Below are positions 1-5,135 of a DNA stretch of 6,357 bases, in pieces; position 1 is the first letter of the stretch, and the number at the start of each line of letters is the position of its first letter. Source of the stretch: CAVDRM01 sp963626285 (GTDB lineage Bacteria; Bacillota; Clostridia; Christensenellales; Aristaeellaceae). The position numbers were made by a program, and so were the translations under genes. The notes under the pieces were generated by a model that saw nothing but the letters and a program-made list of their open reading frames with translations, searched no databases and was not told the DNA's origin. Location of the stretch: contig CAVFWQ010000103.1 of the NCBI GenBank assembly GCA_963626285.1, positions 1 through 6,357 of the forward strand, in the 5' to 3' direction.

Positions 1-197
1 TCATGCTTTGGCATGCAAAGTATGGTTTCCCCCGCTTTTTTATATAAGCGGATAAGTCGCTCAGCCATTCAATGTTTCAAAGTGATGCGTTTTCTCTTTT
101 TTGTTTCATCCGTCTGCTATTTTATCAATAATTTCATTGTAATCCTGTATTCATGCTGTTTTTCGTATCTTTTTCATTAATTTCATCGAATTTTATG
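1..197. other. AT-rich non-coding leader upstream of the coiled-coil gene
   Basis: I see no credible gene here. The stretch is much richer in A and T than the genes of the window. It contains two small inverted repeats (2-24 and 32-51, the latter CCGCTT/AAGCGG around an 8-nt T-rich loop) and four copies of TTTCAT (104, 132, 172, 181) at irregular spacing, which may be chance in such composition. Neither hairpin is followed by a T-run on the plus strand, so no terminator for an upstream gene can be called. The region ends at the -35 box of the next gene. Confidence 0.6.
2..24. repeat. 9-bp inverted repeat (hairpin or operator)
   Basis: CATGCTTTG (2-10) and CAAAGTATG (16-24) face each other around the 5-nt loop GCATG. 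Eight pairs are Watson-Crick and one is G-T. No T-tract follows on plus, and the window edge hides what follows on minus. It could be the end of an upstream transcript, a protein-binding palindrome, or chance. Confidence 0.4.
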
Positions 198-227
198 TTG
201 ACATTATCATGAACTATAAGGTAAAAT
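198..227 (+). promoter_or_regulatory. Sigma-A type promoter of the coiled-coil gene
   Basis: The -35 is TTGACA (198-203), a perfect consensus, and the -10 is TAAAAT (222-227), five of six consensus bases, with an 18-bp spacer. Transcription should begin near 234, giving a leader of about 44 nt. A second TTGACA at 240-245 has no usable -10 downstream and is probably coincidental. Confidence 0.75.
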
Positions 228-277
228 ATAAAAAGAAATTTGACAAACAAAAAACTGCAAGTAAGGAGTGCTGAACC

Positions 278-1651
278 ATGAAGAAAAGCATCTGGCTCTC
301 AATCGGGATACTCGTTGTCGCCGTCGTTCTCGTCATCGTCTTCACCGTGCAGAAGCACAACATCACCGAGCAGCTGACAGCCGCCAATGCCTCGCTGGAG
401 CAGACGATGGCGGAGCTGCAGACCGTCAATGCGAGCATAGAGACCCTGCGCAGCGAAAAGCAAAGCCTGCAAGCCGCCAAAGATGAAACGGATGCGTCGC
501 TAAAGAATGTGCAGACTGCCTTGGAAGCAGCCAACGCAGAGTTGGCGCAGACGAAGAAAGCGCTGACGGTCGCAGAAACGGAAAAGGCCGCTCTTCAGGG
601 CAAGCTGGAAAATGCGGAGGCTAACGGGCAGGCACTGACCGATGAAAAGGAAGAACTGACCCAAAAGGTCACCGAGCTGACGAAGAAGGTCTCTTCGCTG
701 GAGACAGAGTCGGCAGCGCAAAAAAAGGCGCTGGAAGCAAACGCCGCCGAGCTGACCGCCGCCCTTGAAAAGAAAGAAGCGCTGGAAGCACAGCTTGCCG
801 AGAGCGGCGAAAAGCTGACTGCCGCGCAGGAAGCTGTCGGCATGAAGACGGCGGAAATCGAAACGCTGACGGCTGAAAAGGAAGCGCTGCAGGAAAAGGT
901 TCAGGCGGCCGCCGAGCAGGTGACTGCGCTGACCAGCAACACCGACACGCATACCGCAGCCATTGCAGTGCTGGAAACGGAAAAGAAGGAGCTGACGATG
1001 CGCATCGCCGCCTTGGAGGAGGAAGCCGAGCAGCGCGATGCGGAGCTGAAAACCGCGAAAAATGACCTGACCGCCGCTCGGGAAAAGCTGACAAAGGCAG
1101 AAGCGGACGCGGAGGCGCAGCGAAACAGCAGTACCGACGAGCTGGCTAAGGCCGAACAACTGCTTTTGACGGCGAAGGATGAATTGACCAAGGCGCAGAG
1201 CGAATATACCGCGGCAAAGGATGCGCTTGCCGCCAAAGAAACGGAATTGACCAAGGCTAAGAATGACCTCGCCGCCAAGGAAGCAGAGCTGGCCACGGCT
1301 ACCAAAGACCTTGCGGACACGAAGACCGCACTGGAAACGGCTGAGAACAGCCTTGCCGCCAAACAGACAGAGCTGGATGAGGCGACCGCTGCCCTCGCCG
1401 AAAAAGAAGAGGAAGCGACCGCTGTCAAGACCGAGCTGACCAAGGCAACGGAAGCCCTTACCGCCAAAGAAACGGAGCTTGCGCAAACCAGGGAGACTTC
1501 CGATATCATCAGCGCAGAATACAACGCGCTGCTTGCCGCCGTCGGCGATGCATTGGAAAACTATCATACCCTCAAGACCGAAGAAAATGATGCCCTGCTC
1601 CTGCAGGTGCTTGAGCCTCTGCTCAGCCTGATGCCGATAGACGCTGAATAA
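278..1651 (+). CDS. Membrane-anchored long coiled-coil protein of unknown function
   Basis: I do not recognise a family. The 457-residue product starts with a short basic end (MKKS) and one hydrophobic helix (about residues 5-23). The rest, about 30-405, is an almost unbroken Ala/Glu/Lys/Leu/Thr-rich heptad sequence with no cysteine, few aromatics and hardly any Gly or Pro: a long coiled coil. Residues 290-401 form eight 14-residue units. The last 50 residues (Tyr415, Tyr429, Pro447, Pro453) break the pattern and may be a small helical end domain. By the positive-inside rule the rod should lie outside the membrane, so a cell-envelope stalk or spacer is a reasonable guess, not a demonstrated role. 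The start is fixed by AAGGAG at 263-268, 9 nt before the ATG, and by the promoter at 198-227. The gene appears to be transcribed alone and ends at the 1687-1722 hairpin. Database hits to SMC or myosin-like proteins would only reflect coiled-coil composition. Confidence 0.9.
   Translation: MKKSIWLSIGILVVAVVLVIVFTVQKHNITEQLTAANASLEQTMAELQTVNASIETLRSEKQSLQAAKDETDASLKNVQTALEAANAELAQTKKALTVAETEKAALQGKLENAEANGQALTDEKEELTQKVTELTKKVSSLETESAAQKKALEANAAELTAALEKKEALEAQLAESGEKLTAAQEAVGMKTAEIETLTAEKEALQEKVQAAAEQVTALTSNTDTHTAAIAVLETEKKELTMRIAALEEEAEQRDAELKTAKNDLTAAREKLTKAEADAEAQRNSSTDELAKAEQLLLTAKDELTKAQSEYTAAKDALAAKETELTKAKNDLAAKEAELATATKDLADTKTALETAENSLAAKQTELDEATAALAEKEEEATAVKTELTKATEALTAKETELAQTRETSDIISAEYNALLAAVGDALENYHTLKTEENDALLLQVLEPLLSLMPIDAE
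1145..1480 (+). repeat. Eight 42-bp (14-residue) coding repeats in the coiled-coil gene
   Basis: Residues 290-401 divide without gaps into eight units of 14 residues, i.e. two heptads each. All end in Leu (303, 317, 331, 345, 359, 373, 387, 401), and most have a second hydrophobic residue at unit position 7. Examples are AAKETELTKAKNDL (318-331), AAKEAELATATKDL (332-345) and AAKQTELDEATAAL (360-373). DNA identity between units is partial (shared GCCGCCAA-type starts and GAGCTG-type segments). This suggests old duplication with later divergence rather than a recent tandem expansion. Confidence 0.75.
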
Positions 1652-1686
1652 CGACCTCCCCGCACAATGCGGAAAAAGCGTATCAA

Positions 1687-1722
1687 AAAGCCGTTCCCCG
1701 GTCATCCGTCGGGAACGGCTTT
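1687..1722. terminator. Bidirectional intrinsic terminator between convergent genes
   Basis: AAAGCCGTTCCC (1687-1698) and GGGAACGGCTTT (1711-1722) form a perfect 12-bp stem. The loop can close further with CGG (1699-1701) against CCG (1706-1708). On minus the stem runs into TTTTTGAT, a good U-tract ending mrp, whose stop lies 12 nt upstream. On plus it runs into TTTGTATAATTT, a weaker tract, 35 nt after the stop of the coiled-coil gene. Confidence 0.88.
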
Positions 1723-1733
1723 GTATAATTTGA

Positions 1734-2555
1734 TTATTTCAGAATAAACCTCAGCGCGTCGTCCAGCCAGCTGCCGTCAAACAGCTCGACAAGGCCGGCA
1801 TCGCAGGCGGCGGCCAGCTTCCCGTTCAGCGGGATGCGGCCAAGCACCTTTAAATTGAATTTATCGGCTATCTCCTGCGCGTGGCTTTCACCGAACAAAT
1901 CAATCTTCCTGCCGCAGTCCGGGCATTCGACATAGCTCATGTTCTCAATGATGCCAAGCACCGGAATATTCATCATGCCCGCCATATTGACGGCCTTTTC
2001 GACAATCATGCTCACCAGCTCCTGCGGAGTGGTCACGACGATGATGCCGTCCACAGGGATGGACTGGAACACGGTCAGCGGAACATCGCCCGTTCCGGGG
2101 GGCATATCAATGAACATGACGTCGTTTTTGCCCCACTTCACATCCGTCCAGAACTGCTTCACCGTGCCGGCGATTACGGGGCCGCGCCAGACGACAGGCT
2201 CTGTTTCGTCCTCCAGCAAAGAGTTGACAGACATGGTCTTAATGCCCGTTTTGGTCATCACGGGGTTGATGCTTTCGCCGTCGCCGGTCGCATTCTCATG
2301 CAGGCCGAACATCCTCGGCACGGACGGGCCGGTGATATCGGCATCCAAGACAGCCGTCTGATAGCCCGCCCGCTCGCTCAAAACGGACAAAAGCGCCGTG
2401 ACCATTGACTTGCCCACGCCGCCCTTGCCGCTCACCACGGCGATGACCTTTTTGATTTCCGTCCCCTCCAAGGGCTTTTCAAGAAGAGACTGCGGCCCGG
2501 TGCGGCCGGAACAACTCTGGCCGCAGGTGCTGCAATCATGCGTGCATTCGCTCAT
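1734..2555 (-). CDS. mrp: Mrp/NBP35-family Fe-S cluster carrier ATPase
   Basis: This 273-residue cytoplasmic P-loop NTPase belongs to the family that binds and hands over [4Fe-4S] clusters to target apoproteins, usually as a dimer. The sequence shows the deviant Walker A GKGGVGKS (43-50), the ADITGPS segment with Asp71 and Asp73, the switch/Walker B stretch FIDMPPGTGD (148-157), and the C-terminal CPDC (211-214) whose cysteines bridge the dimer with a cluster in relatives. Instead of the DUF59 domain of many bacterial Mrp proteins, the N-terminus is a short Cys-rich leader: Cys4, Cys8, Cys11, Cys15 (CX3CX2CX3C). This leader is familiar from Clostridia homologues and could hold a second cluster. 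The ATG is preceded by GGAG at 2563-2566, 7 nt away. The gene lies 77 nt after the transporter ATPase gene on the same strand, with a large hairpin between them. Co-transcription is possible but uncertain; no good own promoter is visible. The family call is very safe; the physiological client is unknown. Confidence 0.95.
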   Translation of the reverse strand: MSECTHDCSTCGQSCSGRTGPQSLLEKPLEGTEIKKVIAVVSGKGGVGKSMVTALLSVLSERAGYQTAVLDADITGPSVPRMFGLHENATGDGESINPVMTKTGIKTMSVNSLLEDETEPVVWRGPVIAGTVKQFWTDVKWGKNDVMFIDMPPGTGDVPLTVFQSIPVDGIIVVTTPQELVSMIVEKAVNMAGMMNIPVLGIIENMSYVECPDCGRKIDLFGESHAQEIADKFNLKVLGRIPLNGKLAAACDAGLVELFDGSWLDDALRFILK

Positions 2556-2573
2556 CGTAACACTCCAAACATC

Positions 2574-2617
2574 CGTAAAATCGGAAGATAACTCTTCCCA
2601 TCTTCCGATATTTTACG
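2574..2617 (-). terminator. Long hairpin between transporter operon and mrp (weak terminator or attenuator)
   Basis: In the minus-strand RNA, CGUAAAA-UA-UCGGAAGAU pairs with AUCUUCCGA-UUUUACG: 9 bp plus 7 bp with a 2-nt bulge (2609-2610) around a 10-nt loop (2590-2599). The inner 9-bp stem is followed by UUUU, so it could act as a modest terminator, although the U-run is short and itself part of the outer stem. It ends 7 nt before the mrp Shine-Dalgarno. An upstream AAAAUCGG (complement of 2618-2625) could compete for the CCGAUUUU at 2577-2584, allowing an alternative fold. Confidence 0.6.
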
Positions 2618-2632
2618 CCGATTTTCTGTCAA

Positions 2633-3376
2633 TTACAAGACCTTGTTCAGAAAATCTCGTGTTCTTTGCTGTTTGGGCGCGGAGAAAATTTCTTCGGGGC
2701 TGTCCTCCTCCACGATGACGCCGCCGTCCATGAAGATGACATGATCGCCCACCTCGCGGGCAAAACCCATCTCGTGCGTGACGACGACCATCGTCATGCC
2801 CTCTAAGGCCAGCTTCTTCATGACATCCAGCACCTCGCCGACCATTTCGGGGTCAAGGGCGCTGGTCGGCTCATCAAAGAGCATGACCTCCGGCTCCATG
2901 CACAGGGCGCGGACAATGGCAATGCGCTGCTTCTGACCGCCGGATAATTGGCTGGGGTAGGCATTGGCGCGGTCAGCCAGACCGACGCGCTCCAAAAGGG
3001 ACATGGCCTTTTTTTCCGCCTCTTCCTTAGACTTTTTCAGCAGCTTCATGGGTGCAAGGGTCATGTTCTTCAAAATGGTCATGTTGGGGAAGAGGTTGAA
3101 ATGCTGAAACACCATGCCCATCTTCTGCCTGTGCAGGTTGATATTGACCTTGGGGTCGGTGATATCCACGCCCTTAAAGGTGATCGTGCCGCCGGTTGGC
3201 AGCTCCAGCAAATTCAGGCAGCGCAGGAAGGTGGATTTGCCGCTTCCGGAGGGGCCGATGACGACGACCACCTCACCCTTATGCACCTTCGCGCTGACCC
3301 CGTTCAGCGCCTTGATATCGCCGCCGGAAAAGTGCTTTTCCAGATTTTTGACTTCGATAATGGTATCAGTGGTCAC
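2633..3376 (-). CDS. Polar amino acid ABC transporter, ATP-binding subunit
   Basis: This cytoplasmic ATPase of a PAAT-family importer (GlnQ/HisP/ArtR type) hydrolyses ATP to drive uptake through the adjacent permease. The 247 residues show Walker A GPSGSGKST (41-49), Q-loop Gln91, signature LSGGQ (144-148), Walker B VMLFDEP with catalytic Glu169 (164-170), the D-loop SALD (172-175) and the switch His201. The length is normal for the family, and no key residue is missing. Translation begins at GTG (3376-3374): the gene overlaps the end of the permease gene by 11 nt, and a strong AAAGGAGG (complement of 3387-3394) lies 10 nt upstream inside the permease gene. No earlier or better start exists, so translation is probably coupled. 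It is the last gene of the transporter operon. Substrate cannot be read from the ATPase; the operator upstream of the operon points to arginine. Confidence 0.96.
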   Translation of the reverse strand: MTTDTIIEVKNLEKHFSGGDIKALNGVSAKVHKGEVVVVIGPSGSGKSTFLRCLNLLELPTGGTITFKGVDITDPKVNINLHRQKMGMVFQHFNLFPNMTILKNMTLAPMKLLKKSKEEAEKKAMSLLERVGLADRANAYPSQLSGGQKQRIAIVRALCMEPEVMLFDEPTSALDPEMVGEVLDVMKKLALEGMTMVVVTHEMGFAREVGDHVIFMDGGVIVEEDSPEEIFSAPKQQRTRDFLNKVL

Positions 3377-4094
3377 TGTTGCGCAGCCTCCTTTCCAGCT
3401 TGCCGACGAGCCATGAGAAGAAAATGACCAGAATCAGATAAATCAGCGCCACGGCAATCAGCGGCAGAAAGGCCGAATAGGTCACGCCGCGGATGGTGTC
3501 GCCCGCCTTGGTCAAATCCTTGATGGCGACATAGCCCGCCACGGAGGTTTCTTTAATCAGCACGATAAATTCATTGGCCAATGCGGGCAGGACGTTCTTC
3601 AGTGCCTGCGGGATGATGATGTACTGCATGGTCCGCACATAATTGAAGCCGAGGCTGCGTCCGGCCTCAAACTGGCCGTTGTCAATGGACATGATGCCGC
3701 TGCGGATGATTTCCGCCACATATGCACCGGAATTCAGGCCGAAGGACAGCATGGCGACCAGCATACTGTTTCTGGAGGAAGCAAAAATAACATAATAGGC
3801 CAGCATCAGCTGAATGACCACGGGCGTGCCGCGAATCACGGTCAGATACAGCTTGGCGAGCTTGTTGACGAGGGAAAACACCGTCCGGCCGACACCCTTG
3901 CGCATCGTTTCCTGATTCTTATCCCATGTGGAACGAATGATGGCAATGACCGTACCGATTGCAATACCGATGAGGCAGGCGACCAGCGTAATCTCCAGCG
4001 TCGCGCCGAGGCCGTTCAAAAGCAGCTTCCACCTGTCCTTGGCAATAAAATTCAGGTAGAAATCCGCCTGAAAACCCTGAAACCATTCAGCCAT
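3366..4094 (-). CDS. Polar amino acid ABC transporter, permease subunit
   Basis: This membrane subunit (242 residues) belongs to the HisM/GlnP/ArtQ family. It would form a homodimeric channel because only one permease gene is present. Hydrophobic segments are seen at about 33-53, 91-105, 110-130, 168-190 and 209-231, giving the usual five helices. The family signature RGTPVVIQL is at 88-96. The EAA loop that docks on the ATPase begins EAGRSLG (143-149) and ends IIIPQA (159-164). The N-terminus (residues 1-25) is a short amphipathic stretch. The Shine-Dalgarno is unusual: GGGGG (complement of 4105-4109 region) rather than AGGAGG, about 7 nt before the ATG. This may make it weaker than those of its neighbours. 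It follows the binding-protein gene after a 93-nt gap holding a stable hairpin and overlaps the ATPase gene by 11 nt. Confidence 0.95.
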   Translation of the reverse strand: MAEWFQGFQADFYLNFIAKDRWKLLLNGLGATLEITLVACLIGIAIGTVIAIIRSTWDKNQETMRKGVGRTVFSLVNKLAKLYLTVIRGTPVVIQLMLAYYVIFASSRNSMLVAMLSFGLNSGAYVAEIIRSGIMSIDNGQFEAGRSLGFNYVRTMQYIIIPQALKNVLPALANEFIVLIKETSVAGYVAIKDLTKAGDTIRGVTYSAFLPLIAVALIYLILVIFFSWLVGKLERRLRNSDH

Positions 4095-4132
4095 GTCTTT
4101 TCCCCCAGTTTTACTCTTTTATCCGTGAACAG

Positions 4133-4165
4133 GCGAAGCGGGGGCGATTGCTCGCTCCCGTTCGC
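4133..4165 (-). other. Intercistronic stem-loop between binding-protein and permease genes
   Basis: In the minus-strand RNA the region folds into about 13 base pairs: GCGAA with UUCGC, then CGGG-type pairing (4139-4142 with 4157-4160), then GCGA with UCGC, closed by a GCAA (GNRA) tetraloop. The only interruptions are a one-base bulge at 4138 and an A-C mismatch (4143/4156). No U-tract follows, so it is not a terminator. In transporter operons such hairpins often protect the upstream binding-protein mRNA from 3' decay; that role here is inference. Confidence 0.6.
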
Positions 4166-4187
4166 TTGGCTTCCTGCCGCCGCTCCA

Positions 4188-4934
4188 TTATTCGGCGGAG
4201 ATGTACTTATCGACAATCGCCTGCACGGTGCCGTCGGCAATCAGCTCGTTCAGCGCGGCGTTGACCTTTTCCAGCAGCTCGGTGTTGTCCTTGGCGATGC
4301 AGATGGCATAGTCTTCCACGGCATACGCTGTCTCCAGAATGACCAGACCTTCGTTTGCTTCGACAAACTTCATGGCAGGCTGGTTATCGATGATGACGCA
4401 GTCCAGCTTGCCGGCGACCAGAGCGGCCACGGCGTCAGCCCCGTTCTTATAGGTGTAAACTGTGCCGGTCTTTCCGTCAAAGTCATCCGCCGCATAAATC
4501 GCACCGGTGGTCGCTTCCTGCGTGCCGATCTGCCAGTCCTTGCCTTCCAGATACAGGTCGTCAACGCTCGTGATGGCAGAGCCTTCCTTCACGATGATGG
4601 ACTGGATGCCGGTCGCATAGGAATCGGTGAAATTGATGCTCTGGAGACGCTCTTCGGTGACGGTCATGCCGGCCATGCCCATATCGGCCTTGCCGGTCTG
4701 CACGGCCACGATGATGGCGCCGAATTCCATGTCGTCAATCACCAAATCCATGCCCAGCTTGTCGGCGATTGCTTTCGCAACCTCGGCATCGATGCCGACG
4801 ATGGTTTCGCCTTCGTAATACTCATAGGGCGGGAAGTTGGCGTTGGTCGCCATGTGCAGCTCATCGGCCAGCGCGGTCGCGGAAATCGTCCATACCATCA
4901 TAACAGCCAAGGTCAAAGCAAGCAGCTTCTTCAT
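4188..4934 (-). CDS. Polar amino acid ABC transporter, substrate-binding protein
   Basis: This secreted solute-binding protein (SBP_bac_3 fold) captures an amino acid outside the cell and delivers it to the permease. The 248-residue precursor has a signal peptide: MKKLL, a hydrophobic core, then SATALA with predicted cleavage after Ala23. No lipobox cysteine is present, unusual for a Gram-positive binding protein. Expected ligand-contact features are visible: NANFPPYEYY (31-40) with aromatic residues that sandwich the side chain, the MAGMTVTEER segment (87-96) with Arg96 positioned to bind the carboxylate, ATTG (141-144), and IIDNQPA (181-187) with Asp183 for the amino group. I chose the ATG at 4934 because AGGAGG lies 9 nt upstream and the signal peptide begins there. 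An in-frame TTG at 4967, itself preceded by GAGGGA, would add 11 charged residues and is less likely. It is the first gene of the operon. Substrate is inferred, from the ARG box upstream, to be arginine or another basic amino acid; sequence alone supports only polar amino acid. Confidence 0.94.
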   Translation of the reverse strand: MKKLLALTLAVMMVWTISATALADELHMATNANFPPYEYYEGETIVGIDAEVAKAIADKLGMDLVIDDMEFGAIIVAVQTGKADMGMAGMTVTEERLQSINFTDSYATGIQSIIVKEGSAITSVDDLYLEGKDWQIGTQEATTGAIYAADDFDGKTGTVYTYKNGADAVAALVAGKLDCVIIDNQPAMKFVEANEGLVILETAYAVEDYAICIAKDNTELLEKVNAALNELIADGTVQAIVDKYISAE

Positions 4935-4943
4935 AGTCTCGTT

Positions 4944-4949
4944 CCTCCT
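4944..4949 (-). promoter_or_regulatory. Ribosome binding site that decides the binding-protein start
   Basis: AGGAGG on minus, 9 nt before the ATG at 4934, is a full consensus Shine-Dalgarno. It decides in favour of the ATG directly before the signal peptide over the in-frame TTG at 4967. It is embedded in the third copy of the TTGAGG repeat. Confidence 0.85.
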
Positions 4950-4983
4950 CAAAATCGTTTCCCTCAAAATTGATGTCCCTCAA
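4947..4983 (-). repeat. Three TTGAGG direct repeats in the transporter leader
   Basis: On minus, TTGAGG occurs at 4983-4978, 4967-4962 and 4952-4947, with periods of 16 and 15 nt. The last two share the longer ATTTTGAGG. All three lie in the untranslated leader between the predicted start of transcription (about 4989) and the start codon. The last copy overlaps the Shine-Dalgarno. Confidence 0.6.
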
Positions 4984-4995
4984 GTGAACGACGTC

Positions 4996-5024
4996 AGTAT
5001 AGCACCGCCCGATGTCCTTGTCAA
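4996..5024 (-). promoter_or_regulatory. Sigma-A promoter of the amino acid transporter operon
   Basis: On minus, the -35 is TTGACA (5024-5019, perfect) and the -10 is TATACT (5001-4996, five of six). The spacer is exactly 17 bp, and a TGC just before the -10 makes it an extended -10. Transcription should begin near 4989, leaving a leader of about 55 nt. With A-tracts just upstream it should be intrinsically strong, as expected for a promoter held in check by a repressor. Confidence 0.88.
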
Positions 5025-5027
5025 TAC

Positions 5028-5064
5028 TTTTTTGAATTTTTATTCATGTTTTTTGAATGTTTTT
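5028..5064. repeat. Four phased A/T tracts (curved DNA or UP element)
   Basis: T-runs on plus (A-tracts on minus) at 5028-5033, 5037-5041, 5049-5054 and 5060-5064 have centres at about 30.5, 39, 51.5 and 62, averaging 10.5 bp apart, one helical turn. They lie immediately upstream of the -35 of the transporter promoter, where an UP element would be, and overlap the ARG boxes. Confidence 0.5.
5031..5048. promoter_or_regulatory. ARG box (ArgR/AhrC operator) upstream of the transporter promoter
   Basis: The core TGAATTTTTATTCA (5033-5046) is a perfect match to the ArgR half-site pair TGAAT-WWWW-ATTCA. On minus the 18-mer reads CATGAATAAAAATTCAAA, which differs at one position from the Bacillus AhrC operator sequence as I remember it (CATGAATAAAAATTCAAG). 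It lies about 43-60 bp upstream of the predicted transcription start, next to the -35, where bound ArgR could block RNA polymerase alpha-subunit contacts or, less likely, activate. The argR gene itself is not in this window. Confidence 0.75.
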
Positions 5065-5069
5065 CATCT
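5052..5069. promoter_or_regulatory. Degenerate second ARG box, 21 bp from the first
   Basis: TGAAT at 5054-5058 repeats the left half-site of the first box exactly 21 bp away, the usual centre-to-centre distance of paired ARG boxes. The other half is poor: TTCAT instead of ATTCA, with the spacing short by one base. The shared ten-mer TTTTTTGAAT (5028-5037 and 5049-5058) underlines the duplication. It may be a weak co-operative site. Confidence 0.4.
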
Positions 5070-5135
5070 TTATATGCATATCGCAGGGCTTTTTATGCAG
5101 TTTTTCTGCATATTTTCATTTTGATGGCCGATTCG

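Noticed and set aside
13..180. Short open frame of 55 codons on plus (start at 13, stop at 178-180), open to the window edge
   Set aside because: No Shine-Dalgarno, AT-biased codons unlike the real genes, and a Phe/Cys/Ser-rich translation typical of AT-rich non-coding DNA; it resembles no protein tail I know.
240..245. Second TTGACA as an alternative -35 for the coiled-coil gene
   Set aside because: No -10-like hexamer at 16-18 bp; that distance falls in the ribosome binding site.
1660..1672. CCGC/GCGG mini-hairpin followed by AAAAA after the coiled-coil gene
   Set aside because: Four-bp stem with no U-run on plus; the far stronger hairpin at 1687-1722 explains termination.
500..1705. 401-codon open frame on minus opposite the coiled-coil gene
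   Set aside because: It is the mirror of a gene whose biased Ala/Glu/Lys/Leu/Thr codons produce few antisense stops. The translation is Arg/Phe/Gly/Cys/Leu-rich and carries no domain, and the plus-strand gene has promoter, ribosome site and coherent heptads.
2610..2632. TTGACA (2632-2627) with TAAAAT as an mrp promoter
   Set aside because: The spacing to TAAAAT is only 11 bp, and at 16 bp only the poor TATCGG is found.
4125..4973. 282-codon open frame on plus opposite the binding-protein gene
   Set aside because: Low-complexity His/Gly/Asp-rich translation, no ribosome site, and full overlap with a clearly recognised binding protein on the other strand.
5072..5081. ATATGCATAT perfect 10-bp palindrome as an operator
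   Set aside because: Short and A/T-rich, expected by chance in this spacer, with no second copy at a meaningful distance from either promoter.
5094..5112. 7-bp hairpin TATGCAG/CTGCATA downstream of the methyltransferase gene as its terminator
   Set aside because: On minus the stem is followed by an A-run, not a U-run; the T-rich side faces plus, where no gene needs termination. The stem is also AT-rich and short.
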